Assembly: GCA_963780175.1 (NCBI GenBank)
Contig: CAWAAT010000007.1
Coordinates: 124,001 to 188,000 of the forward strand
DNA length: 64,000 nucleotides
Source: Brooklawnia sp963780175
Lineage (GTDB): Bacteria > Actinomycetota > Actinomycetes > Propionibacteriales > Propionibacteriaceae
Direction of reading: 5' to 3'
Within the stretch, counting starts at the first letter, position 1; every line of letters starts with the position of its first letter. Under the pieces are notes generated by a model, which saw only the letters and a list, made by a program, of their open reading frames with translations, was not told the origin of the DNA and ran no database searches. The position numbers and the translations under genes are program-made. Of this stretch, positions 39,060-46,830 are shown piece after piece.

Positions 39060-39121
39060 GTCAAGTCCCGACCAGAGAATCTTGACACGCCAGTCAAGTC
39101 CTGTCTAGTATCAGCGTCAAG
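39060..39121. promoter_or_regulatory. GTCAAG repeats over the peptide promoter (putative operator)
   Basis: GTCAAG occurs at 39060–39065, 39093–39098 and 39116–39121, and inverted (CTTGAC) at 39081–39086. The 39081/39093 pair forms a palindrome with a 6-bp centre that overlaps the -35 box; the others flank the promoter. This density in about 60 bases suggests a regulator-binding cluster. Confidence 0.5.
39082..39111 (+). promoter_or_regulatory. promoter of the exported-peptide gene
   Basis: TTGACA (39082–39087), an 18-bp spacer and TAGTAT (39106–39111): the closest match to sigma-70 consensus in the window. Start of transcription near 39118, about 20 bases before the ATG. Confidence 0.75.
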
Positions 39122-39139
39122 ACAGCACTGGAGGTGAGG

Positions 39140-39331
39140 ATGCACGCGAGTCGCATTGCCCGACTGATGACCGCAGTCGCCGCGGCCACTGCCCTTCTTC
39201 TGCCTGTCAGCATTGCCGTGGCAGGACCTCCCGAACCTCTGTCATCAGAGGTCAACGGGAAAGCCGCGGAATCGCGGCATGAAAGGCCCGGCACCGTCAT
39301 CAAGCCGACCAGTGAGGGCGCCTGGCCCTGA
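39140..39331 (+). CDS. small exported peptide divergent from the XRE–TPR regulator
   Basis: A 63-residue ORF with a clear signal peptide: basic start (MHASRIAR), hydrophobic core (LMTAVAAATALLLPVSIAVA) and a predicted cut after Ala28, leaving a 35-residue hydrophilic peptide GPPEPLSSEVNGKAAE… ending in PTSEGAWP. GGAGG lies 5 bases before the ATG at 39140 (a GTG two codons upstream is less likely). It has its own consensus-like promoter and its own intrinsic terminator, so it is a real monocistronic unit. I recognise no family. Small size, export signal and divergence from an HTH–TPR regulator recall peptide pheromone precursors; a secreted structural or toxin-like role is possible. Confidence 0.75.
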   Translation: MHASRIARLMTAVAAATALLLPVSIAVAGPPEPLSSEVNGKAAESRHERPGTVIKPTSEGAWP

Positions 39332-39384
39332 TCAGCAGACCACCCCCGGCCGCCTCGCCCGTAAGCCTGCGGCCCCCACCCCCG

Positions 39385-39425
39385 CAACGATGGGAAGCGC
39401 CCGAATAGGGCCCTTCCCATCGTTG
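39385..39425 (+). terminator. terminator of the exported-peptide gene
   Basis: 13-bp stem (39385–39397 with 39413–39425) extended by GCCC/GGGC inside, followed on the plus strand by TTTCTCGG. The T run shows plus-strand orientation. Confidence 0.8.
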
Positions 39426-39450
39426 TTTCTCGGCACAGGCCATGCGAACA

Positions 39451-39485
39451 GCAGGGGGCGGGCCGCAACGCGACCCACCCCCTGC
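39451..39485 (-). terminator. terminator of rplJ–rplL
   Basis: GCAGGGGG-C-GGG paired with CCC-A-CCCCCTGC (one mismatch), about 40 bases past the rplL stop. It separates rplJL from the XRE gene and rpoBC. Confidence 0.65.
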
Positions 39486-39523
39486 AACTGTCTGCGCCCG
39501 CCGTCACCCGGCGCGCGACTCGA

Positions 39524-39907
39524 TCACTTGAGCGTGACAGTGGCTCCCTCAGCCTCAAGAGCCGCCTTCGCCTTGTCGGCCTCGTCCTTCTTGACGTTCT
39601 CAAGCACGGCCTTGGGCGCGGCCTCGACGAGGTCCTTGGCCTCCTTCAGACCCAGGCTCGTCAGCGCGCGAACGGCCTTGATGACGCCGATCTTCTTCTC
39701 GCCGGCCGACTCGAGGACCACGTCGAACTCGGTCTTCTCCTCGACCTCCTCAACGGCCTCGGCAGCAGGGCCAGCGGCCGCCACGGCCACCGGAGCTGCG
39801 GCCTTCACGTCGAAGGCGTCCTCGAACGCCTTCACGAACTCGGACAACTCGATGAGGGTCATCGCCTTGAACTGGTCAAGGAGCTCCTCGGTGCTCATTT
39901 TCGCCAT
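39524..39907 (-). CDS. rplL: 50S ribosomal protein L7/L12
   Basis: Stalk protein that recruits translational GTPases (127 aa). The N-terminal dimerisation helices (STEELLDQFKAMTLIELSEF), an Ala-rich hinge (about 34–50) and the C-terminal factor-binding domain (EKKIGVIKAVRALTSLGLKE) are all present. It starts 14 bases after rplJ. Confidence 0.98.
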   Translation of the reverse strand: MAKMSTEELLDQFKAMTLIELSEFVKAFEDAFDVKAAAPVAVAAAGPAAEAVEEVEEKTEFDVVLESAGEKKIGVIKAVRALTSLGLKEAKDLVEAAPKAVLENVKKDEADKAKAALEAEGATVTLK

Positions 39908-39921
39908 GTTGGGCGTCCTTC

Positions 39922-40617
39922 CTATTCGTTCGATGCAGCGTCGGCCGCCGCGTCAGTGGTGGCCTCAGCAGCATCGGCTGCTTCGGTTGCCGGAACTCCG
40001 GCAGTGTCCTCGGCCTGCGCCGAGGGAGCGACGCTTTCCGCGTCCTCCGACTTCTGGTCTTGCGCCACAGCTGGGGTTCCTGCTCCACCAATGGCTGAGG
40101 GATCTTCCTCTACCTTGGTCTGCAGCGCGCCGAAGAGCTGCGCAGCCTGGCTCAGCGGCGCCGCGAACGTCCCCACGGCGTTGCTCAGCGATGCCTTCAT
40201 GGCCCCTGCCATCTTCGACAGCAGAACCTCGCGCGACTCCAGGTCGGCGAGCTTCTTGACCTGGTCGGCGTCGAGGACCCTGCCCTCGAGAACACCGCCC
40301 TTGATGACCAGAAGCGGATTGGCCTTTGCGAAGTCACGCAAGCTCTTGGCCACCGCGGCCACGTCACCCTTGATGAAGGCGAGCGCGGTCGGACCAGTCA
40401 GCTGGGCGTCGAGTCCTTCGACGCCAGCCTCCTTGGCGGCAATCAGAGCGAGAGTGTTCTTCGCAACGGCGTAGCTGGCGTCCTCACCGAGGGACCGACG
40501 AAGGTCCTTCAGGTGCTTGACGGTGAGTCCGCGATACTCGGTCAGCACGACGGCGGCAGAGCTGGAGAAGCTGTCCTTCATCTGCTCGACCGCGGCTGCC
40601 TTGTCAGGCCTCGCCAT
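39922..40617 (-). CDS. rplJ: 50S ribosomal protein L10
   Basis: L10 (231 aa) anchors the L7/L12 stalk and represses its own operon in many bacteria. The RNA-binding core (1–170) includes LTEYRGLTVKHLKDLRRSL and AVAKNTLALIAAKEAG; residues about 180–231 form an acidic Ala/Glu/Asp tail. The ATG at 40617 (MARPDKAAAVEQMKDSF) fits family length; the long upstream frame is leader. An L10-leader-like attenuator lies 64–92 bases upstream. Confidence 0.98.
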   Translation of the reverse strand: MARPDKAAAVEQMKDSFSSSAAVVLTEYRGLTVKHLKDLRRSLGEDASYAVAKNTLALIAAKEAGVEGLDAQLTGPTALAFIKGDVAAVAKSLRDFAKANPLLVIKGGVLEGRVLDADQVKKLADLESREVLLSKMAGAMKASLSNAVGTFAAPLSQAAQLFGALQTKVEEDPSAIGGAGTPAVAQDQKSEDAESVAPSAQAEDTAGVPATEAADAAEATTDAAADAASNE

Positions 40618-40680
40618 TGGGTCTCCTTCCCACTTCATATCGGTGTCGAAGACCTCGAGGTTGCACTCCACCCCGGGACG

Positions 40681-40709
40681 AAAAAAGCCCCGGGCGCAGG
40701 CTCCGGGGC
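40681..40709 (-). promoter_or_regulatory. attenuator hairpin in the rplJ leader (L10-leader type)
   Basis: GCCCCGG/CCGGGGC stem (40687–40693 with 40703–40709) followed on the minus strand by six T residues (40681–40686): a full intrinsic terminator inside the leader, 64 bases before rplJ. L10 leaders bind L10(L12)4 to control transcription; the upstream part of the leader (to about 40799) would contain the binding site. Confidence 0.75.
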
Positions 40710-40805
40710 GTCGAGGCCACCTTGCGGCAGCCTTCAGCTGGTCAACCTGCGCAGGCGTCCTTGCGGACTTTGAAGTACAACTACCGGCGGTCTTCGGCTC
40801 TGAAC

Positions 40806-40833
40806 ACATTAGTCGTTGTGCGCAGCGGGACAA
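40806..40833 (-). promoter_or_regulatory. promoter of rplJ–rplL
   Basis: Minus-strand TTGTCC (40828–40833), 16-bp spacer, TAATGT (40806–40811), giving a leader of about 180 bases that contains the attenuator. Confidence 0.6.
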
Positions 40834-40852
40834 AATCGAGTGACGAAAACGA

Positions 40853-40886
40853 ACCACCCCCGCTGGTGGGCGCCAACGGGGGTGGT
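40853..40886 (-). terminator. terminator of rplK–rplA
   Basis: Perfect 10-bp stem (40853–40862 with 40877–40886), then TTCGTTTTCG on the minus strand, 24 bases past the rplA stop. Confidence 0.85.
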
Positions 40887-40909
40887 GTCGAACTTGTTCA
40901 CCGGCGAGA

Positions 40910-41620
40910 CTAGGCGGACGTCTCCTTGACGGGCTTGGACGCGACCGGATCCATGGGAATGCCTGGGCCCATGGTGGTGGACACGGTGATCTTCCGCACG
41001 TAGCGGCCCTTGGAGGTGTTCGGCTTGAGGCGGGAGACCTCATCCATGGCAGCCCGGTAGTTCTCGAGAAGCGCTTCAACGGTGAAGCTGGCCTTGCCGA
41101 TCATGAACTGCAGGTTGGCGTGCCGGTCGACGCGGAAGTCGATCTTGCCTCCCTTGATGTCGCCGATCGCCTTGGCGACGTCCATGGTGACGGTGCCGGT
41201 CTTGGGGTTCGGCATCAGTCCACGCGGGCCGAGGACTCGACCGAGCTTGCCGACCTTGCCCATCAGGTCAGGGGTGGCGACCACTGCGTCGAAGTCGAGG
41301 TAGCCGCCGGCCACCTTCTCGATGAGCTCGTCAGACCCGACCTCATCGGCACCTGCCTCCAAGGCCTCCGCTGCCTTCGGACCCTGGGCGAAGACGAGGA
41401 CCCTTGCCGTCTTGCCAGTGCCGTGGGGCAGGTTGACCGTGCCGCGAACCATCTGGTCCGCCTTCCGCGGGTCGACTCCGAGTCGCATCGACACCTCGAC
41501 GGACTCGTCAAAGCCGCCGACCGGGTACTTCTTGACAATCTCGAGGGCTTCCTCGGGAGTGTGGAGCTGGGTGCCGTCCCGCAGCTCGGCCGAAGCGCGA
41601 TAGCGCTTGCTGTGCTTCAT
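40910..41620 (-). CDS. rplA: 50S ribosomal protein L1
   Basis: L1 (236 aa) forms the mobile stalk at the E site and represses rplK–rplA in many bacteria. It contains FDESVEVSMRLGVDPRKADQ, RGLMPNPKTGTVT and GKIDFRVDRHANLQFMIGKA. The ATG at 41620 (MKHSKRYRASAE) was chosen by family alignment over an upstream frame. Confidence 0.98.
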   Translation of the reverse strand: MKHSKRYRASAELRDGTQLHTPEEALEIVKKYPVGGFDESVEVSMRLGVDPRKADQMVRGTVNLPHGTGKTARVLVFAQGPKAAEALEAGADEVGSDELIEKVAGGYLDFDAVVATPDLMGKVGKLGRVLGPRGLMPNPKTGTVTMDVAKAIGDIKGGKIDFRVDRHANLQFMIGKASFTVEALLENYRAAMDEVSRLKPNTSKGRYVRKITVSTTMGPGIPMDPVASKPVKETSA

Positions 41621-41732
41621 GTCTGGTTCCTTTCCGTCAGCCTCGTAGGCTGTTCCACCAGGTCCTGGTCCGGATCGCACATCCTGCCAGGTGGGTTTTG
41701 TCAGGGTGCACCGACGTAGGCCGGCGCGGGGC

Positions 41733-42164
41733 TCACTCGACGGTGACGCCCATGGAGCGGGCGGTGCCCTCGACGACCTTCATGGCCGCCTCGACATCGT
41801 TCGCGTTGAGGTCGGGCAGCTTGGTGGTGGCGATCTCGCGGACCTGGTCCTTGGTGATCTTGCCCACCTTCTCCTTGTTGGGCTTGCCCGATCCCTTTGA
41901 CAGACCGGCTGCCTTCTTGATCAGTTCGGAGGCCGGCGGTGTCTTCACGACGAACGTGAAGGTGCGGTCCTCGTAGATGGTGATCTCGGCCGGGATGACG
42001 GTGCCACGTTGGGACTCCGTCAAGGCGTTGTAGGCCTTGACGAACTCCATGATGTTGACGCCGTGCGGACCGAGCGCGGTACCGACCGGAGGAGCCGGCG
42101 TGGCGACACCGGCATTTATGGCGATCTTGACGATCGCCGCTACCTTCTTCTTCTTGGGAGGCAT
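41733..42164 (-). CDS. rplK: 50S ribosomal protein L11
   Basis: L11 (143 aa) binds the GTPase-associated centre and is needed for RelA sensing. It has the flexible N-terminal domain (VATPAPPVGTALGPHGVNIM) and the RNA-binding C-terminal domain (LPDLNANDVEAAMKVVEGTA). The ATG at 42164 (MPPKKKKVAAIVK) was set by family alignment. It lies 103 bases after nusG. Confidence 0.98.
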   Translation of the reverse strand: MPPKKKKVAAIVKIAINAGVATPAPPVGTALGPHGVNIMEFVKAYNALTESQRGTVIPAEITIYEDRTFTFVVKTPPASELIKKAAGLSKGSGKPNKEKVGKITKDQVREIATTKLPDLNANDVEAAMKVVEGTARSMGVTVE

Positions 42165-42267
42165 TCTGGGTCCTTTTCCACTCACTGTTTCTTGTTGGCC
42201 GGGTGAGCCGTTCGGCAAACGGAGTTCCCGGCGATTGCCGTCCACGGGGGACGGCGACAGATCCCGG

Positions 42268-43092
42268 TCAGACGACCTTCTGGATCTGCGGGAAGGTCAA
42301 GTCGACAGGGGTCTCGCGACCGAGGATCTCGACCATGGCCTTCACGCGCTGGTTGTGGGGATTGATCTCGGTCACCGTGGCGTGGACACCGGCAAACGGG
42401 CCGTCCACCACCGTGACCGAATCGCCCACCTGGTAGTCGACGACCTCGACCTTCTTGCGCCGCTTGCTCGGCGCCTGGCCGGCGGCCGCCACCTTGGCCT
42501 GCACCGATGGTGTGAGCATCCGCTCCACCTCGTCCAGGTCGAGCGGCACCGGGTTGTTGGCGTGACCGACGAAGCCGGTCACCGACGCGGTGTGCCGAAC
42601 GGCACCCCAGGAATCGTCGGTCAGTTCCATGCGCACCAGGACGTATCCGGGCATGAACGTGCGGGTCACGGTCTTCTTCTGGCCGTTGCGGATCTCGACG
42701 GCCTCTTCGGTCGGGACGAGGGTCTCGAAGATGTAGTCCTCCATGTTGAGGGTGACCACCCGTGCGTCGATGTTCTGCTTGACGCGGTTCTCCATACCTG
42801 AGTAGGTGTGCACGACGTACCAGTCGCCGGGCTTCGAGCGCAGCTCCGCGCGCAGTTCCTCGAGGGCCTTCTCCAAGGCCTGGTCCGATTCCTCGTCCGA
42901 GTCGTCCTCCGCGGGCTCAGCGAACTGGCCGAGGTCAAGTCCTGCATCGGCCTCGTCCGGCTCGGAGAAGTCCCCGAAGTCAAGGTTGATCTCGATCTCA
43001 TCGGTCGAGGAATCGGCCTCGTCCAGACCCTGTTCGAGGTCGATCTCGACCTCAGCGGGGCTGGTCACTTCTTCTTGGGGATCTGTGGACAT
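42268..43092 (-). CDS. nusG: transcription termination/antitermination protein NusG
   Basis: NusG (274 aa) links RNA polymerase to Rho or to the ribosome via S10. Residues 1–88 are a strongly acidic extension (many Asp/Glu) absent from E. coli NusG (181 aa). The NGN domain starts at about 90 (DWYVVHTYSGMENRVKQNI) and includes FMPGYVLVRMEL; the KOW domain (VGDSVTVVDGPFAGVHATV) is at the C-terminus. It follows secE by 18 bases. Confidence 0.98.
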   Translation of the reverse strand: MSTDPQEEVTSPAEVEIDLEQGLDEADSSTDEIEINLDFGDFSEPDEADAGLDLGQFAEPAEDDSDEESDQALEKALEELRAELRSKPGDWYVVHTYSGMENRVKQNIDARVVTLNMEDYIFETLVPTEEAVEIRNGQKKTVTRTFMPGYVLVRMELTDDSWGAVRHTASVTGFVGHANNPVPLDLDEVERMLTPSVQAKVAAAGQAPSKRRKKVEVVDYQVGDSVTVVDGPFAGVHATVTEINPHNQRVKAMVEILGRETPVDLTFPQIQKVV

Positions 43093-43110
43093 GGTCTCCT
43101 CCTTCGTCGA

Positions 43111-43686
43111 TCAGCCGAGCCACTGGAGCAGCAGCCAGCCGAAAAGGGCGTCAAGGCCAGCGACGAAAAACATGATGAACAGGACGAAGGCCAGCACCAC
43201 GACGAAGTACTGCCGCAACATGGTGGACGTCGGCCACACGACCTTCTTCAGCTCGCCCACGGACTGTCGGGTGAACTGCACCGGTGTGGTGCGCGTCCTG
43301 GCCACGGTGTTCGCGTCGTCCCTCTTTGGTGTGGGAGCTGACTTCTTGACCGGAGCAACTGTCTGGTTTCGCTTGACAGGCTTGGACGACTTCGCTCGCT
43401 GAGCCACCGAGGTGGCGTGCGCCAACTGCGCCTCGTCGTCGATCTGGACGTCCTCGGGATCGGCTTCGTCCGGTGTTTCGGTGTCCTCGAGGGGATCGGC
43501 GAGCTCTTCTGCGTCCAACTCGTCCGGGCTTACCTCTACCGCCGCGGGAGGTCCAGCCAGGTCCGTCCGGACAAGGTTGGCCCCATCGGGGCTCAGCTCG
43601 TCGGCGTCCTCAACAGGGGTCGACGACGCGGCGGACTCTTCCTCAGAATCCACGTCACGCCCCTGGGGCCCGCTGCTGTCAGCCAC
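43111..43686 (-). CDS. secE: preprotein translocase subunit SecE with long acidic N-terminal extension
   Basis: SecE (191 aa) clamps SecY. The conserved amphipathic helix and single membrane helix are at the C-terminus (QSVGELKKVVWPTSTMLRQY, then VVVLAFVLFIMFFVAGLDAL). Residues 1–90 are acidic and 95–130 basic, making the protein far longer than minimal SecE (about 60–70 aa). The GTG at 43686 was chosen because GGAGG lies 8 bases upstream and the longer frame runs back into the tRNA-Trp gene. The order tRNA-Trp–secE–nusG is typical of actinobacteria. Confidence 0.95.
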   Translation of the reverse strand: MADSSGPQGRDVDSEEESAASSTPVEDADELSPDGANLVRTDLAGPPAAVEVSPDELDAEELADPLEDTETPDEADPEDVQIDDEAQLAHATSVAQRAKSSKPVKRNQTVAPVKKSAPTPKRDDANTVARTRTTPVQFTRQSVGELKKVVWPTSTMLRQYFVVVLAFVLFIMFFVAGLDALFGWLLLQWLG

Positions 43687-43808
43687 TCGCTCGTCCTCCA
43701 CCAATGTTGTGTGCACCCTGACGGAAGTACACTCCGCTCCAGCACTTCGGGTCTGGAACGTCTCTGAGAACTGACGCGGGTGCCCCGCCAGCGCCCACAG
43801 CCGGTTCG

Positions 43809-43881
43809 CAGGGCAAGAGGGACTCGAACCCCCAACCGCCGGTTTTGGAGACCGGTGCTCTACCAATTGAGCTATTGCCCT
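43809..43881 (-). tRNA. tRNA-Trp (CCA anticodon)
   Basis: A 73-base cloverleaf: acceptor AGGGCAA/TTGCCCT with G discriminator, D-arm AGCTC…GAGC, anticodon loop CTCCAAA (anticodon bases 43846–43848) and T-loop GTTCGAGTC. It lies directly upstream of secE. Confidence 0.97.
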
Positions 43882-43991
43882 TCGGTTCCGCCGAACACAG
43901 ACGCAACCAAGTACAGGAGTGTACTCGTTTGAGCTCGACAACGCGAAACCGCACCGAGGCGCTAGCGTTGGTGCAGTCGAAAGGTACCACT

Positions 43992-45188
43992 ATGTCGCTG
44001 TTCAGCGCCGTCGAGCAGGCCCCAGCCGATCCCATCCTCGGGATAACCGAGAAATACAACGCCGATTCCCGTCCCAACAAGGTCAACCTCGGGGTTGGCG
44101 TCTACCAGGACGAGACCGGACGCCTGCCGCTGCTGCGCTGCATCGAGATCGCCGAGCGCCGGTTGGCAGAGCACCCGAAGCCCCACGGCTACCTGCCGAT
44201 AGACGGCTTGGGGAGTTACACCAGCGACGTCAAGGAGCTGGCCTTCGGCGTCGGCTCACCCCTGCTCGCGTCAGACCGGGTCGTCACGTTCCAGGCGCTG
44301 GGAGGCACCGGAGGACTCAAGGTGGGAGCGGATTTCCTGCGCTGGGTCGACCCACAGGCCCGTGTCCTGATCAGCTCGCCATCCTGGGAGAACCACCAGG
44401 CGCTTTTCGCCAGGGCCGGCTTCGAGGTTGCCAGCCACCGCTATTACGACGCCACCCAGCACAGCGTGGACTTCGACGGCATGATTGCCGACCTGGCGTC
44501 CGCGCCCGCCGGGACCATCGTGGTGCTGCATGCCTGCTGCCACAACCCGACCGGCTACGACCTCACCCACGAGCAGTGGGATTCGGTGATCGACGTTGTC
44601 GACCGGCAAGGACTCGTCCCGTTCATCGACATGGCCTACCAGGGTTTCGCTGACGGTGTCGAGGAGGATTCCTGGGTGGTTCGCAGGTTCGCCGAGCGGA
44701 TCGCCAGCTTCCTGGTGGCGACCTCGTTCAGCAAGAGTTTCGGCCTGTACGGCGAGCGAGTGGGCGCACTCTCGGTTGTCTGCGCCGATACCCAGGAGGC
44801 GTCCCGGGTTCGGTCGCAGATGAAGATCGTGGTGCGCACCAACTACTCGAATCCACCCACCCACGGCGCGCTGCTGGTCGCCACCGTGCTGGCCGATGTC
44901 CAGCTGCGCGCACTGTGGGTGGAGGAACTTGCCGGCATGCGCGGGCGCATCCAAGGGATCCGCGAGTCACTGGTGGCGCAGTTGCAGGCAGCCGGTGCGA
45001 GCATCGACATGGGCTTCATCGCCCGGCAGCGTGGCATGTTCAGCTACTCGGGCTTGACCAAGCAGCAGATGATCCGGCTCCGCGAGGAGTTCGCTGTCTA
45101 CGGCACCGACGCCGGCCGCATCTGCGTGGCCGCGCTGAACCAGGCCAACGCGGCGCACGTGGCACGCTCGATGGCTGCGGTCCTGTAG
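43992..45188 (+). CDS. aspartate/aromatic aminotransferase, class I (fold type I)
   Basis: PLP-dependent transaminase (398 aa) of the AspC/TyrB group. PLP-binding Lys248 lies in ATSFSKSFGLYGERVGAL; HNPTGYD holds the Asn that contacts the cofactor; the C-terminal GMFSYSGLTKQQMIRLREEF and DAGRICVAALN include the substrate-carboxylate Arg. It likely interconverts aspartate/oxaloacetate or aromatic amino acids; exact specificity is not decided by sequence. The ATG at 43992 follows AAAGG. It is convergent with murB and divergent from tRNA-Trp. Confidence 0.95.
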   Translation: MSLFSAVEQAPADPILGITEKYNADSRPNKVNLGVGVYQDETGRLPLLRCIEIAERRLAEHPKPHGYLPIDGLGSYTSDVKELAFGVGSPLLASDRVVTFQALGGTGGLKVGADFLRWVDPQARVLISSPSWENHQALFARAGFEVASHRYYDATQHSVDFDGMIADLASAPAGTIVVLHACCHNPTGYDLTHEQWDSVIDVVDRQGLVPFIDMAYQGFADGVEEDSWVVRRFAERIASFLVATSFSKSFGLYGERVGALSVVCADTQEASRVRSQMKIVVRTNYSNPPTHGALLVATVLADVQLRALWVEELAGMRGRIQGIRESLVAQLQAAGASIDMGFIARQRGMFSYSGLTKQQMIRLREEFAVYGTDAGRICVAALNQANAAHVARSMAAVL

Positions 45189-45218
45189 GCCGCAGCTAGC
45201 CACATTGCGGCCAACCGC

Positions 45219-45256
45219 CCCCTCGGATTGCGGACCGCTGGGCGCCGTCCGAGGGG
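45219..45256. terminator. bidirectional terminator between aminotransferase and murB
   Basis: CCCCTCGGA/TCCGAGGGG 9-bp stem (45219–45227 with 45248–45256) with a 20-base loop that can fold further, between two convergent genes. Confidence 0.6.
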
Positions 45257-45265
45257 CAGCTTGGC

Positions 45266-46414
45266 TCAGATCTCCAGGCCGACCAGCACAGGCTCGGGCA
45301 CAAGTTCGATGCCGAAACGCTGCCGGACGCCCTCACGCACCTGCCGGGCCAGTAGGACGACGTCGGCAGCCGCCGCACCGCCCTGATTGGTGAGGGCCAG
45401 CACGTGTTTGCTGGACAGGCGGGCCGGCCCGCTGCCTGGATACCCCTTGGGGAAACCGGCCTGTTCGATCAGCCACGCGGCCGAGGTCTTGACGCGACCA
45501 TCGGGCTGCACGAACCGAGGGGCCTGCGCCGGCAAGCGGTCAGCCACTGCGGGGTCCACCATCGGGTTCGTGAAGAAACTTCCGGCCGACCAGGTGTCAT
45601 GGTCATGGGCGTCCAGCACCATCCCCTTGCCAGCTCGCAACTCCAGGACTGCGGCACGCACCTGGCTGGCCGGCACCCGGGCGCCGAGTTGCACACCGAG
45701 CCGTTCTGCCAGCTGGGCGTAGCGCACCGGCTCGGAAAGGCTCGCCAGTCTGAACTGGAACCAGGTCTCCACGACGACGTAGCGCCCAGTGGCTGCGTGC
45801 GGGTCGCGGGACGCCTTGAACAGCGAGTCGCGGTAACCGAAACCACACTGGTCCCAGGTGAAGGTTGCGTAGCCGCCGGTGAGGCGATCCCAGGTGCGGA
45901 CCCTGGCGACGGTCTGGGAAACGTCCTGGCCGTAAGCGCCGACGTTCTGGATGGGGGTCGCCCCCACCAGGCCGGGAATCCCACTCAACGCCTCAATGCC
46001 GGCCCATTCCTGCTCAATGCTGTAGGCGACGACGTCATCCCACACCTCGCCGGCCTTGACCCGCACGAAGGCTCCCCCGCAGTCGCTGACCTCGGCGTCC
46101 AATCCATGAGTGTCGACGAGCACCACAGTCCCGTCGAAACCCTGGTCGCTGATCAGCACGTTGGATCCGCCGGACAGCACAAGGATGGGCTCCCCCACCC
46201 GGTCGGCCTCGTGTACAGCGTCGACCAGTTCGTCATCGGTGGTGGCGCGCACCAGACGCTTGGCTGGGCCGCCCAGCCTGAAAGTCGTGTGATCGGCCAG
46301 TGCGGTGGAGGTGCCTCGAACCCGTTGAGGCAACTCGGCGCTGACCCGTTCAAGGCTGCACGAGGTGACAGCCATGGGGTCCTCGTCCTCAGGGGCGGTG
46401 AAGTGATTCTTCAT
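45266..46414 (-). CDS. murB: UDP-N-acetylenolpyruvoylglucosamine reductase
   Basis: FAD/NADPH enzyme of peptidoglycan precursor synthesis (382 aa) that reduces UDP-GlcNAc-enolpyruvate to UDP-MurNAc. FAD-binding motifs are HTTFRLGGPAKRLV and ILVLSGGSNVLIS; substrate region GIPGLVGATPIQNVGAYGQD; catalytic Ser in WSAGSFFTNPMV; C-terminal SAAWLIEQAGFPKGY. The ATG at 46414 overlaps the stop of the preceding MaoC gene (ATGA); a start 13 codons later is possible. Confidence 0.96.
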   Translation of the reverse strand: MKNHFTAPEDEDPMAVTSCSLERVSAELPQRVRGTSTALADHTTFRLGGPAKRLVRATTDDELVDAVHEADRVGEPILVLSGGSNVLISDQGFDGTVVLVDTHGLDAEVSDCGGAFVRVKAGEVWDDVVAYSIEQEWAGIEALSGIPGLVGATPIQNVGAYGQDVSQTVARVRTWDRLTGGYATFTWDQCGFGYRDSLFKASRDPHAATGRYVVVETWFQFRLASLSEPVRYAQLAERLGVQLGARVPASQVRAAVLELRAGKGMVLDAHDHDTWSAGSFFTNPMVDPAVADRLPAQAPRFVQPDGRVKTSAAWLIEQAGFPKGYPGSGPARLSSKHVLALTNQGGAAAADVVLLARQVREGVRQRFGIELVPEPVLVGLEI

Positions 46415-46830
46415 GCCGGTCGCCGGACCTCTGCCCTGGCCGCGCCCAGCACTTTGGCGTCCCCGCAGGTGGCCTCGATCGTGACCGTCAGCGTCTGGTC
46501 ACCAAGCGCGCTCACCTGGGCCCTGACCAGCACGTTGGTACCCAGGTCATCATCGGGCACCACCACGGGCGCAACGAACCTGACGAAGTAGCTGACGACC
46601 AGTCCCGGGTCACCCACCCAGTCGGTGACGATGCGCAGCGCAGCCCCCATCGTCCACATGCCGTGGGCCACGACACCGGGCAGTCCGATGGCCCGGGCGC
46701 TGCGGTCGTTGAAGTGGATGGGGTTGAAGTCGGTGGAGGCACCCGAGTACCGCACAACGTCCGAGCGCCTCAGATGCAGGTCGAGGGCCGGGAGTTCGTC
46801 GCCGACTGCGACCGTGGAGAAATCGAGCAT
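46411..46830 (-). CDS. MaoC-like (R)-hydratase, HadB type
   Basis: Hotdog-fold hydratase (139 aa) with the catalytic D-x4-H motif (Asp34, His39 in GASTDFNPIHFND). Its partner is the upstream MaoC-N protein, and the pair corresponds by synteny (rpmG–HadA–HadB near tRNA-Trp–secE–nusG) to mycobacterial HadA–HadB, which dehydrate (R)-3-hydroxyacyl chains in FAS-II. Mycolic acids are not implied here, so the substrate is open. It overlaps murB (ATGA) and the MaoC-N gene (TGATG). Confidence 0.88.
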   Translation of the reverse strand: MLDFSTVAVGDELPALDLHLRRSDVVRYSGASTDFNPIHFNDRSARAIGLPGVVAHGMWTMGAALRIVTDWVGDPGLVVSYFVRFVAPVVVPDDDLGTNVLVRAQVSALGDQTLTVTIEATCGDAKVLGAARAEVRRPA

